Positions 9,234-21,518 of a stretch of 64,000 nucleotides of DNA are shown one piece after another. A model generated the notes under the pieces. It saw only the letters and a program-made list of their open reading frames with translations. It had not been told where the DNA came from and made no database searches. The stretch is from Acanthamoeba sp. SK_2022b (Eukaryota > Discosea > Longamoebia > Acanthamoebidae), in assembly GCA_027943245.1 (NCBI GenBank), contig JANDJZ010000100.1, positions 18,563-82,562 of the forward strand, written 5' to 3'. Each line of letters starts with the position of its first letter. The stretch's first letter is position 1. A program made the translations under genes and the position numbers.

Positions 9234-12199
9234 ATGGAGCTGCAGGTACGGGGCTTACACAGCTTTTTTTTTTATTTTCTAAAAAAATGTTTGAGGTTGC
9301 AACCAAAGATCAAAGGGCAGGTTAATCGATGCTTTATTTACGATTGTTTTTTTCCTAATATTTATGATCGTGGGTTCAGAGAGCGGCCGGGGGTGGTCAC
9401 CGTACGCCCAAGGAACCCGAAGAACTGATGACGTTGGAGACCCTGCCGTACGAGTTGGGCCTGCGCGTGTGCGGCTTCCTCTCGCCCAAAGACCTCCGGT
9501 CCTTTGGCAGCGTCTCCTCCCACACCCACGCCCTGAGCGCCGACCCCTCGTACCGCCCCTTGCCCCTCCCTCATTGTGCCTTGGCACCGGAATGCGTGCA
9601 ACGTGTCTGGGCGTGCGTGCCCACCCTTCTTCTTTATTTGTGTGGTGTGCCGGTGTTGGCCCTTTGAGGCCCCCGAAGGCTTCCTTCTTGTTCCTCCACC
9701 ACGTTGATTTTGAGGAGGGGAGAGATTTGCTCCCCCAGCTGGTGGTCCTGTTGCTGCGTTTTTGCTGGTTAATCGGGAGCCCGTTTTTCCTCTTTCGGCC
9801 TCCTCGATCGGCAACTGTTGCTTCAAGAAAAGAGCTCTCTTACCACACGCAAGTGCGCGTGCCTTTACGAACTAAAACCAACGCTCCACCGTTGTGTGTG
9901 GCGCACAGGCTGTGGCGCGACTGCTGCATGCGCGAATGGCGAAAGCCCAACCTGTCTCCGGCGATCAGGACCAAGATCGACCTCACCTCCTCCACGAGGG
10001 AGGTCGACTGGAAGCGCTTCTACTACCAGAAGAAGCTCCTCGAAGAGCGATGGTATCCTCCCCCCCCCCATGCTCGCCCTCCACCCTCGCTCTTCACCTT
10101 GCGCTCACGTATCACACTGCGCTGTGTGCGTGTGCGTGTGCGTGTGCGTGTGCGTGTGCGTGTGCGTGTGCGTGTGCGTGCGTGTGTTGTCGACTTGGCT
10201 ACAGGACGAAGAGGAAGTATGTGATTCACAAGATCCCGCACGAGGGGACGACGGTGATCCAGGTGCTCAGGACCAACAAGAAGCTCTATGAGGAAGACGA
10301 GAACGAAGCCGAGGCGGACAAAGAGGCGGAGATGGAGGAAGAAAAGAACGAAAGCGAAGAGGGGGCGACGGCAAAGAGCGAAGGAGGAGAGAACGAAGAC
10401 GACGCGGCCGCTGCCGATCCCGTCGCGCAAGAGGCGGCGCCATCTCCGGAGGCACAGCACACGAAGCGCCGGAAGAGCGGCAAGCAGGGCAAGACCGGCG
10501 GCAAGAAGAAGGGCAAGCACACGGAGACCGACTCCAGCAGCAACGCCAGCGCCAGCGCCGGCGTCGAGGAGGACGGGGATGGCAAAGCAGCCAAGCAGAA
10601 GAAGAAGAGGACTCGCAAGGGCAAGGGCGGTCGGCGGCCCGCCAACGGCACCGACGGCGATGAGCTGGTGGACTGGGGCTGGGACTTCGTGACGGGCGAC
10701 GACGACGGCCAGGTCATATTGTGGAGCGGACACGAATTCAAGGAGAAGAGGACCGTCAGCGCCCACGACTTCATCTGGTGGCTCGAGGTGCACAGCGACA
10801 TATGCGTCACCGCCTCGACCGACTGCACCGCCAAGGGTAGCTCTCCTCTCGCTCGCTCATGGGTCGATCTCTTTGTGCTTTGGCTCACACGGGCGCGCCT
10901 GCGTGCGCACACAAGTGATCGACCTGAACAAGATGGAGGTGGTCCGCACGCTCAAGGGCCACCCGACCGCCCTGTGGTGCGTGGACTTTTCGATCGAGGA
11001 GGACTACGTCGTGAGCGGAGGCCAGCACGGCGACTTTGTCGCCTGGCGACTCAGCGACGGCGAAAGTGCGCACGCGACCCCCCCCCCCAATCCTCCTTCC
11101 ACGCACACGGCGGCCGTGTCGCGTGAGTGGTCGCGTGGGTGTGACTGACCCTTGCGCGCGGGTGTGTTGACGCAGAGTTGGCGTCGCACAAGTTCGGCAG
11201 CGGTCTGTTCGACGTGCGATGCGTTGTCACCGACCTCCCCATCCCGCGTCGCCGTTTCCGGCTCGCCGACGGGAAGAGGGGCAGCGACGACGCTGAAGGC
11301 CAGGAGGAGGAGGAGGAGGAAGCTCAGGAGGCAGAGGCGGAGACGGACGAGCCTGCGTCGGGTTCGGCATCGCAGCTGTCGCTCTCGACGGGCGACGGCG
11401 GGGCCAAGATGCAGCGGCTGGCCATCTGTACGTCTGTGAGCGACGTCGACTTCTACCTCTACGACATCGACGCGCGACAGGTCATCGGCGCCTTCACGGG
11501 CCACCGCGCCACCGTCACCACCGTCAAGCGCGACGGCGACCTCGTGGTACCACCGGAGCTCTGCTCTCGTGTGCGCCGGTCCCCGGTGTGGGCGCTGACC
11601 AGATTCGGGGGGGGGGCAGCTGAGCGGGAGCGACGACAAGACGATCCGTGTCTGGGACCTGGCCACGCTCAAGTGCCTGCACATCTTCGACGTGGGCGGC
11701 ATCGTCTACGACATCCGCCTCTGCGAGAACAAACTCGTGGCCGGCGTCACCGGTACGGCATGTGTCTCGCCGCAGCGCCCGCACGCAGCACGCGCGACTC
11801 ATGCGGGAGTGGGCGACCGCGACGCGGTGGCTGGTTGGCTCGAGCAGGCGAGCAGTCGTCGTACCTTCGCGTGTGGGACTACGTGAAGAGGACTGAGCTG
11901 CTCGACATCGAGGTGGCGCGCGTCCCGCGCCGCATCTTCTCCATCACGGTGCTGCCGGATCGCATCTACTGCAGCACGAACGAGCAAATCACCGTCGTCG
12001 ACTTCCGCGACGTTGAAGGTAGCGCCCGCCTCTCCTCGAGCTGGAGCGCTGTCCTCCCGCCGGCGATCGGTGTTGTCCGCGCGGGGGGGGGGAGACCGAG
12101 GCTCACCGCACTCCGCCCTTTCCAGGTGTGGTGGTGAAGTGCAAGAAGAAGGCCAACCGATCGCGAGGACGAGGTCCCGACAACTGTCTCCTCCAGTAG
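9234..12199 (+). CDS. F-box/WD40-repeat protein
   Basis: A 12-nt first coding exon (MELQ, 9234-9245) followed by a GTACGG donor joins in frame at about 9380 to RAAGGGHRTPKEPEELMTLE, which continues into an F-box: LPYELGLRVCGFLSPKDLRS, then LWRDCCMREW. Internal ATG 9428 is the alternative start. A long acidic and basic low-complexity linker (about 10,290-10,660; EEDENEAEADKEAEMEEE, then Lys-rich) precedes the WD40 repeats: DDDGQVILW, LKGHPTALWCVDFS, FTGHRATVTTVK, SGSDDKTIRVWDLATLKCLH and YLRVWDYVKRTE. F-box/WD proteins are usually substrate receptors of SCF ubiquitin ligases, where the F-box binds Skp1 and the propeller binds substrate; that role is inferred. The last exon reads GVVVKCKKKANRSRGRGP and stops at 12199. 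The charged insert between the domains is unusually long. Confidence 0.85.
10124..10181 (+). repeat. Hexanucleotide TGTGCG repeat in F-box gene intron
   Basis: About nine near-perfect TGTGCG units lie between the exon ending LLEER and the exon starting TKRKYVIHK. Confidence 0.9.
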
Positions 12200-12331
12200 C
12201 CCCACTCGCCCTGGGCTGTGCGAAGGGCGTGCGTGTGCAGCCCGTGACACATGTGTGTAGTGATAGTTGGTGGCCAATCACCAATCCTTAATACAAAAAA
12301 GAGGGGGCAAGCTGTGGTGGGTGTGGCCTCT

Positions 12332-12956
12332 TCACTCTTCGTCTTCGTCGGAGCTGTAGCGTCGTGCTCGTTCTCGCTTGCTGGCCTCGGCAGCCTCGAG
12401 GCTGTAACACTTGCGGAAGAAGTCGTATCGCTCGTCCACTTCCCCGGGCTCCAACTGAAGGCGCATTGGGTGAGGCCCAAGAACGCGTTTCCCAGGCGCA
12501 CACACGGCACATGGGGATGGTAGTGGGAGGAGCTGCGCACCGCTCGGTTGTACTCGAGGTCGAAGCAGTGGGGCGATATGCACTTGGCCACACAGAGCGA
12601 GAGCGGTCGCTTGCCCACCTCGCTCCCTGGACCCTCGATCACGTTCAGACCATCCCAGGCCTCGTCGTCATCGTCGCCGTCTTCCACCGCACCGTCCTGG
12701 CCCGTGACACCGCCTCTTCGCGGCAAGCCGGCAGCTTCACACTCTTTGCGGCATTCCATCTGTTTCTTCCTGAAGCTTCGCTTCTGTTGGCGAGGAGAGG
12801 TGGGTGAGCATAGACAAATACATAAATAAAGTAAATAAAATTGTGACGTACAAGGTAGTGCACGCCTTCGGCTGCCGACACCTCTAGCCACAGCTGTGCC
12901 ATCAGCAGCCCCACGAAGAGCACAAACAAAATCGGTCTCCTGCTCCCGGCTCGCAT
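12332..12956 (-). CDS. Small secreted/ER Cys-rich conserved protein of unknown function
   Basis: Three exons can be placed exactly: 12956-12852, 12783-12541 and 12454-12332, with GTACGT...CAACAG and GTGCGC...TTCAG introns that keep the frame. The product starts with a signal peptide or anchor (MRAGSRRPILFVLFVGLLMA, then QLWLEVSAAEG). It continues with MECRKECEAAG, an acidic insert (DGAVEDGDDDDEAW), CVAKCISPHCFDLEYNRA joined to LEPGEVDERYDFFRKCY, and an acidic SSDEDEE tail. The C-x3-C-x4-C block followed by LEPGEVD resembles an uncharacterised short eukaryotic family, also found in plants, with CxSPxC and LEEGEVD motifs; I do not know its function. It is head-to-head with Rab1, 218 bp apart. 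Confidence 0.75.
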
Positions 12957-13174
12957 CTTTTGGGTCCAAAAAGATCAAAAAAAATGCCCAAAAAATTCTA
13001 TTCATGGAAACTGGTTGGAATAATTGTGTGTTCAAGGAAGGCTTGCGTTGACGCGTTCCGGTCTCGGTGGTTGTGCACGCGACCGAGATTAGAATTCACA
13101 CATTGTAGAATCCAATTCTTTCTTCTTCGCACTCATTTTATTTATCTTTATTCTTCTTCCTTCTACAATACGAA

Positions 13175-14139
13175 ATGGATCAATAGTACGCCATCTTTGC
13201 TGCTTGTGGACTTGAATGGCCTAGTTTCAATTGAAGATTAATTCTTTCCTTCGATCGTGCAGCGATCATCTCTTCAAGATTTTGCTCGTGGGTGACAGTG
13301 GTGTGGGCAAGTCTTCTCTTCTACTCAGATTTACGGTACGCCCCCATCTTTGGAACTGGCGTGCATCCACAGCGACATCCCAACGTTCCCATGCCTAATG
13401 CGACAATCCTCGCGTGCACAGGACGACATGTTCCAGGAGACTTTCATCAGCACCATTGGCGTTGATTTCAAGATCAGGAACGTCACTATTAATGACAAGG
13501 TCGTGAAGCTTCAAATTTGGGACACAGGTACCTTGCCCGCCTATCTCCCCTCTTTGCATCCTCTCCCAAACGATTTTGCCACCCAAGGCGCATCCAAGAA
13601 GATAAGGCCTTATTACGAGCCTTCTGCTTTGTGGCTAATCATCGAAACATGTCTCATCGATCTCCTTTCGATCGACGTTGTGCGCACGACTCACGCGGGT
13701 GTGTGCGTGTATGATTCGTGAAGCTGGCCAGGAGCGGTTCCGTACGATCACGAGCAGCTACTACCGAGGAGCGCACGGCATCATCGTGGTGTACGACATC
13801 ACCGACCAGGCCTCGTTCAACAACGCCAAGATGTGGCTCAACGAGATCGAGCGCTACGCTTGCGGCAACGTCACCAAGCTGCTGGTGGGCAATAAGGCCG
13901 ACATGAACAACAAGCGAGTGATTGACGCCACCACGGCCAAGGCCTTTGCCACCCAGCAGGGCATGCTCTTCAGCGAGGCCTCGGCCAAGGCTGGCCAGGG
14001 CGTGGAGGACGCCTTCATGCACCTCGTCAAGGAGATCTTCGATAGACGCGTCGCCGTCAGCGAGCAGCAGAAGAAGCCCGAGATCGTGCTCGGCGCCGGG
14101 GAGGACATCGGCAAGAAGAAGGGCGGCTGCTGCGCCTGA
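13175..14139 (+). CDS. RAB1: Rab1-type small GTPase
   Basis: The first coding exon is only 11 nt (13175-13185, ATGGATCAATA); splicing to 13263 gives [20 protein letters not shown]. The G motifs are complete: GDSGVGKS (G1), TIGVDFK (switch I), WDTAGQERF split by an intron, GNKADM (G4) and EASAK (G5). The Rab1/Ypt1 signature [20 protein letters not shown] is present. The C-terminus KKKGGCCA supplies a double cysteine for geranylgeranylation. Rab1 controls ER-to-Golgi transport. At least three introns are present. It diverges from the small secreted protein upstream and is followed by a 3' UTR containing a GA repeat. Confidence 0.93.
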
Positions 14140-14417
14140 TCCTGCGTAGTGACCCCGACTTCAACACAACGCATTATCACCAACCACCAAGCGAACGAGA
14201 AAGAGAGAGAGAGAGAATACTAAAGCACATACAACCCATTCACGTCTTCTACCACTATCCTCCCTCCCTCAACCTGTAGGCGCAGTTTAGCCAGAACGGA
14301 TAGTCCTGCCGTCTCCCCCTCTTCTTCTTTGCGTTTGTTGTGCTGGCTCTGTGTATGTAACCCCATCCTTGTTTTAATAAGACCCTCTTCTACCTCTTTT
14401 TCTCGTCCTGTTGTGGT

Positions 14418-15492
14418 TCACATGACGCCGACGTCCTTGGCCACCTTGGTCTTGTTCGCGTCGAGCGTGGTCCTGAACTGGTCGTCGTGCTGCGCCAGAC
14501 CCGACTGCAGCTCGTCCACTGCGCCCCAATCGTCAGACACGGGGAAACGTAGCGTACAACAAGAGGAGAGGGAAGGCGAACCGTCGGGCTTGATGAGCTC
14601 CCACGCCGCCTGGATGGGCTGGGGTGCGGTGGCCTGGGCGTGCGGGTAGGCCTTCTGGTGGCTCACAAAGATGCGATCAACGCAGGCCGGATGGAAGATG
14701 CGCGGGAAGGGCCGGATGTAGGACAGCTGGCCGTCCTTCTGCCCGCGGTGCATGATCTGCGCCGCCAGCACGCCCTCCTTGCACTCCTTGCCGCAGTGCG
14801 GGCTGCACGGCGCGGTGGTGGGCGTGAGTAGGATAGTGCGGCGGAGAGAGTGAGGAGAGAGCGCGCGCGCGTTGCATGGCGCGACGGACGCACCAAACGA
14901 GGACGTCGGTCCAGGGGAAGAACTTGACATTGAAGTTCTTGGTGTCGAAGTGCTCCTGGACCCAGCTGAGGCCCTCGGGATCGGTGGTCACGCTAGTGCT
15001 GGGCAGCATCCACCAGCCGCCAGCGCTGTCCCTCACGTCGTCCTTGGTCAGCATGTGGATGGGCTGCGTCCACGACGTGTGGCGATGGTGGTGAGTATAC
15101 ACGGCAGCGATGGTGGGCGTGGCCGGAGCCACGGAAGGGATGCGCGTACGCGAGAGCCGTCGTGCGTGAGACCCACGTGGCCAACATCGTAGGCCTTGTC
15201 GACTCGATCGATGAACAGCGCCTTGCAGGCCTTGTTGTGCCCCTTCTTCCAATCCTCAACCTATCACCCAATAATTTGGATCAAAGTGAAGCAAAGATTG
15301 TGAGCTCGATAACAAGAATCGCTGTTTGCTTGCGAGAATTGGCGGGGCATGCGATTACACAAAATGGTTGAGATTAAAAGGAACCTGATGCTCACGGGAA
15401 CAGTAATGAACCTCCTTGCAGCGGCTGCATCGCTGCAGAGTGGCACCCTCCTTCTCCGATTTTTGGCACACTGCGCACTTCTTCTCCTCCAT
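14418..15492 (-). CDS. MYND zinc-finger protein
   Basis: The N-terminus is a MYND finger: MEEKKCAVCQKSEKEGATLQ, RCSRCKEVHYCSREHQ, then after an intron VEDWKKGHNKAC. The spacing C-x2-C...C-x2-C-x4-YC...H-x3-C is typical, except that one usual Cys is His in REHQ. The rest contains WWMLPSTSVTTDPEGLSW, KFFPWTDVLVW, CSPHCGKECKEGV, IMHRGQKDGQLSYIRPFPRI and a C-terminal VDELQSGLAQHDDQF ending GVM. MYND fingers mediate protein-protein contacts; I recognise no catalytic domain in the remainder. Start 15492 is a true ATG immediately before the finger. It lies in tandem 165 bp downstream of the isocitrate dehydrogenase stop. Confidence 0.8.
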
Positions 15493-15657
15493 GTTGTGGA
15501 TACAGAATGCTGAGCAAGCAAATCAAATCAGTTTGGTGCGGAGTTGAGAATTTTAGCAAAACAGCCCCAGTGCCGAACGGCAGAAAGAGGCTAACACTGG
15601 TGGAACACTGTTGCCCCACGCAGGGAGGCCACAGGTCGTATGTGCGCGCGCGCAGGC

Positions 15658-17843
15658 TTAGAGCTTCTCGACCTTGTCCTGGAAGTTGTCCCTGATGGCG
15701 GCCAGGAAGTCATCGGTGGTGAGCCAGTGCTTGTCGGTCATCCTGGGCGCGCACACAACGCAACAACGAAGGAAACAAGGGGAAGGGGAGAGTGTTAGCT
15801 TGCCGTACAACATATTACCACTGCTACACACACAGAGGGGGGGGGGAGAAGAGGGCCGAAGGGCTCGTACTTGGAGCCATGGACACACAGGGCAAGATCC
15901 TTGGTCATCTTGCCGCTCTCGACGGTCTCGATACAGGCCTTCTCGAGGGCGGCGGAGAACTGGGCGAGGGCCGTGTTGTTGTCGAGCTTGGCCCTGTGCT
16001 CCAGACCCTTGGTCCAAGCGAAGATGCTGCGCTCCGGGGCACACGCCAGTAGCCAAAGTCACTACACAGAAGCACAAGCCAAGCAGTAGACGAGGGAGGG
16101 AGGGGGGTCGGCGAACCTGGCAATGGGGTTGGTGGAGGTGGGCTGACCCTTCTGCCACATGCGGTAGTGGCGGGTGACGGTGCCGTGAGCCGCCTCGGTC
16201 TCAACGGTCTTGCCGTCGGGGCACATCAGCAGCGAGGTCATCAGACCCAGGGAGCCAAAGCCTGTAAAGGAGCAAGGAGGAGGAGGAGAAGAGTGATGAG
16301 CGCTGGGCATGGCATTAGCAGAGACAGGACGCCGTCTGCTCGCACCCTGAGCGACAATGTCCGACTGAACGTCGCCGTCGTAGTTCTTGCAGGCCCACAC
16401 GAAGCCGCCCGACGACTTGAGCGCGAAGGCGACCATGTCGTCGATGAGGCGGTGTTCGTACCACTGCTTGTTGGCCTCGAACTGCGCCTTGTACTGCCTG
16501 TGTGGGTGTATGCATGGATCAGCGATTAATCGCGAGACATCTGCTTGACAGGCGGCCTGGCTTGCCAGCGCTGGCTGCTACGTACTTGTCGTAGATGTTC
16601 TGGAAGATGTCCTTGAACCTGCCGTCGTACTGCTTCAGGATAGTGTTCTTGGTGCTGAGGTACAGCGGCCAGTTCTTGGCCAGCGCGTACTGGAAGCAGC
16701 TGTGCGCAAAGCCCTCGATCGACTGCAGTGCGCATTGGGGGGGGGGCAGATGAGAACCAATACAACGCAGCCACGCTGTGGGCAGCCGTACTTCATCGGT
16801 GTTGTACATGCCCATGACGACGCCGGGGCCCTTGAAGTCGTACACCTGCTGCACCTCCTTGGGGCTGCCGTCAGCCGGGGTGAAGACGAGGTCGTAGGTG
16901 CCGGCCTTGGGCACCACCAGATCAGTGGCCTTGTACTGTTGTTTGTTGTCGAGAGTGGGGCAAGAAGCCGAGTGTGAGTAACAACGGGCTTGGTGCTAGT
17001 TGGTGCGCGACACGTGATCGATTTCTCGAAAAGGGCTCGGAGTACCTGGTCGCCGTGAGCGTGGCGGCCGATGACGATGGACTGGCTCCAGCCGGGGACG
17101 AGGCGGGGCACGTTGTTGCAGATGATGGGCTCACGGAAGACGGTGCCGCCCAGGATGTTACGGATGGTGCCGTTGGGCGACTTCCACATCTTCTTGAGCT
17201 TGAACTCTGTGCACGGCGAGGGCGTGTAAGTGGCAGCAATGGCAGCGAACTTTGAGAACACGAGGACGAGAAAAAGGAGGAGAAGGAAAGCGCACCGGTG
17301 ACGCGGTTCTCGTCCGGAGTGATGGTAGCGCACTTGATGCCGACGTTGTAACGCTGAATGGCCTCGGCAGCCTCGACGGTTACCTTGTCGTTGGTCTGGT
17401 CGCGGTACTCAATGCCAAGATCGTAGTACTTGAGGTCGATGTTCAGGAAGGGCAGGATCAACTGTCGCGCATAGAAAACGAACGTGAGGACGCGATAATG
17501 GACAGTAGGATGGCCAGTGCAGCCACGCAGCGAACCTCTTCCTTGATCCTCTTCCAGATGATTCTGGTCATCTCGTCACCATCAAGCTCCACGACGGGAT
17601 TCTTGACGTCAATCTTCTTGTGGGCGAGCCTCACTAAAAATCAACATTTTTATGCAACTTTTTTAGCGCCAACGAAAGCCGCAACCAACTTGTAACTACA
17701 GGAATTGACGACAAGACCAGAGCAGAGGGATTTATTGCACCTTGCTCGTGGGTAAGAGCCACAGAGGCGCCCAGATTGCGCTGAACCAGCGTGTGGGTGG
17801 TTGGGGCGCTCCTCTTAGCAACATTGATCGCGTGTCTTCTCAT
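15658..17843 (-). CDS. IDH2: NADP-dependent isocitrate dehydrogenase with mitochondrial presequence
   Basis: This enzyme oxidatively decarboxylates isocitrate to 2-oxoglutarate, making NADPH. Exon 1 starts at ATG 17843 and encodes [20 protein letters not shown], an Arg/Lys/Ser/Thr-rich leader almost free of acidic residues, as expected for mitochondrial import. It joins, phase 1, to [20 protein letters not shown], the normal start of the enzyme core. Further blocks are [76 protein letters not shown] (the family signature), [15 protein letters not shown] and [12 protein letters not shown]. The protein ends NFQDKVEKL; this is not a clear PTS1. About eight introns are present. It is head-to-head with the coiled-coil gene at 18147. 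Confidence 0.95.
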
Positions 17844-18146
17844 TGTGCCAGCAGATGTGAATCCAAGAAATTCGGCTGGTGTGGTAGTTTGACTTGCCTT
17901 CGTGCTCGTTGCAAACGGGCACCAAGCCTCCAACGCCCAATGGTCTTCCGCCCGGCGTTGCCGGCAAAACCAGGCCATCGCCCCAAGCCCAGATTAGGTA
18001 TTCCCATGCTTCCCGCCAAAACGCTTTCGCGCCAAGAGCGCAACAGCAAGCGTCGTCTTGCAAGGGCCATCTAGGTGCTCAGTAGTCGTTTGGCAAGTGT
18101 CTTGGTCGTACCTTGGAGGTGTGGCGACGTGTGGCTGTGGAAAAAG
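17844..18146. promoter_or_regulatory. Divergent intergenic region, IDH / coiled-coil gene
   Basis: The 303 bp separate two diverging start codons, so it is likely a shared promoter. Three overlapping minus-strand open frames run through it but have no family features. Confidence 0.5.
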
Positions 18147-20430
18147 ATGGCGCTCAGGTCAAAGATTCAGGCGTTTGAAGTTGGTGGCGTTTCGAACCTC
18201 ACTCCAAACTCCAAGCGCAAGCGGAGCATTTATGATGCCGAAGTGGTATTGTCATCGCTGCGCTCTACTTGAGAGTCACTGCCAATCGTTGTAACGTTGA
18301 TTTGCGCAGGATCAAAAAATCGATCTTTTTGAATCGTTGAAGAGCAAGGAAGAAGGTTACAGACGACTTGGTCCCATGTACCGAAGGTTTGGTAATCTCA
18401 AGCAGAAATTTGAGGCCGATCTGCGCTCCATCCACGAGGAAGACAAGGAGAACATCGCCAACTGTGGTCAGGCTGCTGAGGCTGCACGTAAGTTACCTCT
18501 TCCGCGCAGTCAGCCCACACGCGTGCTGACGGCTCTGTGTCGCGCACAGGACCACCCACGCCCAAGGCCAAGGAAGAGCACGTGCCAGCATCAAACGAGC
18601 TGCCTGATGTCGTCTCGATGGAGGAAGCGGCGCTAAACGCGGCGCGTGTTGCTGAGCTTGAAGAGATGATACAAACGCTCCAGCACAAGTACAATGTGCG
18701 CAAGAAGCAGGTGCATACCTTAAAGAAACAGAAGCTGGGTATGCTCCTTCCATGCGCTTGCGTGCGCTCCTTTGACTTGTGTTGCTCACCGTGGTCACGG
18801 CGCCGTAGATCTGGAGAGCATGGTGTCTGCGCAGCGAGAGGAGCACGCACAACGCATCGAACTCCAGCAACAGAGCGAGGCAGAGGTGCAACGGCTCCAG
18901 GAGCTGAACAAGTTCCTGAGCGAGGGCTACGAGGACGTGAAGGAGGAGATGCGCAAGAAGGCTGTGCTGATTCGCAGCAAGGTGCTGCGCGAAGAGCTGC
19001 GCAAGGAGCTTGAGGACAAGCGCAAGCTGCGTGAAGAGATGCGCGAGCGGCAGCGGACGACGGCCAGCAACATCAGCAACGACTTGCCTGAATCAGAAGC
19101 CGATGACCAGCACGGGTTTGCGTCCCCGCCAGATACCGAAGAGGCCCGGCAGGCCGCTGCGACCGCCAGAGAAGAGCGAAGACGAATGGCGGAGCAGCTC
19201 GAAAGTGAGATCGCCAAGCGAGTGAGGGCCGAGTGCGAGCAGCGAGAGGAGGCCCGAGTGAGCAGCCGTCTGGCGGCCATGCGGGAGGAGCTCGAGCGGG
19301 AGGCCAGCGCCAGGCTTGCCCGCGAATGGGCCGAGTGGGAGAGCCGACAGGTCGAGATAGCCCGGCAGAACGAGGAGGAATCGCAGCGACGGCAGCGTGA
19401 GTTGAAGAGGAAGTGCGAGGAGGAGTTTGATGGTCGCATTGGTGCGCTCCGCGGCGACAACGAGAAGCTGAGCCGTGAGATCGAGGACAAGGAGGAGGAG
19501 CTCCAGCTCCTTCGAAGTGACGTCGTGGCGCTGCAGGAGGCGATCGAGAGCATGCAGCAGGAGATGACGATCGAAGAGGCCGACTGGGAGCGGATGAAGG
19601 CCTGCCTTGAGAAGGAGGTGCATCGCGCCTACAAGGAGCTCAAGGCCAAGGAGGAGAAAGAGACCGAGCTGCAGGGCGAGATCCGCAGCCTCAAGGAAGA
19701 GCTGCATCGCGCCGTCGCACAGCAGCAGTCGCGCGCCACAGAGGGCGAGTGCCAATATTGCGGCGGCAAGAGAAGAAAGGTCGACAACGACGGCGATGAC
19801 GCTGCGCGCGATGTTGCCGTCCCGGAGCAGGAGGAAGCCAAGGGTGGCAGCGACAAGAAGAATTCGAATGCGACAAAGGCCACCGAGCGAGCGGCAACAA
19901 AGGAGACTTCCAACAGGACGCCGGTGCGAACCCAGCTGAAGCGACCGGCGTCGGTGGTGATCAGGCGAACGAGTGACGTCAAGCCCCCGACCGAGAAGGA
20001 CATGGCCACCAAGGAGGCCAAGGAGGAAAAGGCCGCCAAGCGACGGTCTCAGGTCACTTCAGTCGGCACGCCGCGGCCAGCGGTCACAAAGCCCAGCAGC
20101 AGGGCGACACTGGCCGGCCGGGACAAGGGCGCCATTGCCTCGTTGGGCTCTTCGTCGTCTGCCACCGCCGCTTCATCGTCAGCGTCACCCCTCCGCAGGG
20201 CCAGCCTCGCGCCCTCCACGCCACGCAAAGGTTCGGTGAGGGAGAAGAGCGCAGCCAGTGGCATTGGGTCGTCCTCGTCCGGCGTAGCCGTGGCGTCTCC
20301 GCGAAGGCGTGAGCGTGCGTCGTCGGTATTTGCCTCTCAGACGCCGCGGTTCGACACGAAGGTCGACCCTCTGCGCTATGAAAAGCTTGTGGGCCTTGGG
20401 AGCGCCAACAGCGATGGTGCCGCTCAGTGA
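18147..20430 (+). CDS. Large coiled-coil protein, family unknown
   Basis: Starts MALRSKIQAFEVGGVSN at ATG 18147. Exon 1 ends YDAEV and splices to DQKIDLFESLKSKEEGYRRL, GPMYRRFGNLKQKFEADLRS and KENIANCGQAAEAA. Two further introns precede one long exon from about 18,808. That exon codes for roughly 330 residues of charged heptad-like coiled coil (ELNKFLSEGYEDVKEEMRKK; EEELQLLRSDVVALQEAIES). Then come a CxxC pair (ECQYCGGKRRKVD) and a basic Ser/Thr/Ala-rich tail (SPLRRASLAPSTPRKGSVRE) ending DPLRYEKLVGLGSANSDG. The overall form resembles cytoskeletal or centrosomal scaffold proteins, but no named family is recognised. The S/T-P-R sites in the tail could be kinase targets; that is inference. Confidence 0.8.
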
Positions 20431-20649
20431 GGCATTTTTTGATTTGTAAATGCACGGCTTATACATTCTGTGCTCCTTTTCAAAAGGCACAAATGCTCAA
20501 ACTTTTGCTTCTTCAGCCAGGCCCTCTGTGCTGTTGTCATGCACTGATTAATCCTTGGGGCATCTGACGTTCTTGTGCTCTGTGTGAAAGAGCTAGTAAG
20601 AACCTACTCACAAGCTTTCCTGTTTGAGCCCTGTCATTCACCCAATTAG

Positions 20650-20874
20650 CACAAGAAGCTCTGCTGGAGCACCCATGATGACAACTTTTGGGAGAAGTGC
20701 AGCAGCAAGAAGAGGGAGAGGACTCCTTCCTCATTAAGGGACAAGGGTGCTAGGGGAAGCAAGTCCCAAAAGTGCCATCCATCTTCCTCACCTTCCTCTT
20801 CTTCTTCTTCCTCTTCTTCCTACAAGCACCAAGATACAGAGGAGGAGGATCTGTTCAATGAAGAAGAGTCTTAG
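20650..20874 (+). pseudogene. Short coding-like remnant with Cys/His pattern and poly-Ser
   Basis: One frame reads KKLCWSTHDDNFWEKCSSKK, then a basic stretch, a run of serines from TTC/TCT codons and an acidic end (TEEEDLFNEEES) before a stop. The C-x3-H-x7-C arrangement is vaguely like a zinc knuckle of a mobile element. There is no start codon in context. Family unknown. Confidence 0.25.
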
Positions 20875-21518
20875 AGCTCCCAGCCTGAGGACTCTGACCA
20901 CAATGTTTAACTTGCACTTGTAGATACAGCTTTCTTTTGTTTCATTCCAATTCTCCCCTTTTTTAGTGGGTCCCTTGTGCAGCAGACTCTATACGTCCCT
21001 TCACCCAGACAGTATAGGCTCTGTTTTCCCTACTTACAGTAAAATTTTCAATATTCAATTTTATCAGTGACTAAAAATGCTATCTCAAATATGCATATGA
21101 TTACTTAAACTTTTATAGTGAAAAATCCATAACTATTTATGCAATCAGAAGAGAAATATTCACCATAACCCATCGTCACAGCAGTAATGGATCACCCATA
21201 CCCAGTGATGAGCATAAAGATTAAGGTTTTGCCAGTACACCTCCTTCACCACACACACATAAATGCAATGCTCATGCACCTCCTTCACCACAAAATAAAG
21301 AATGTTTTGTTGGTGCAGCTGAGTATAACTGTTATGCAGGAGCAAGAAGAGGAAGAGTGATGTTTGGAGCCACTTTATTGAAGGGGAGGGTAGCAGCAAA
21401 CTGCTGTGCTCCACTTATACCTGCTCCTTGGCTTCTCTGCAGTGCCCACGCACTGAATCACTCTGTACATATGAGCTTACAGCATGAGTCACTTGTTCCC
21501 ACACTCCAGAGGGCATAG

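Noticed and set aside
10050..10200. Possible U12-type intron (donor GTATCCTC) in the F-box gene
   Set aside because: No TCCTTAAC-like branch point precedes the acceptor; a normal GT-AG intron fits.
15658..15680. PTS1-like C-terminus (EKL) of isocitrate dehydrogenase
   Set aside because: EKL is not a standard peroxisomal signal, and the N-terminus is a convincing mitochondrial leader.
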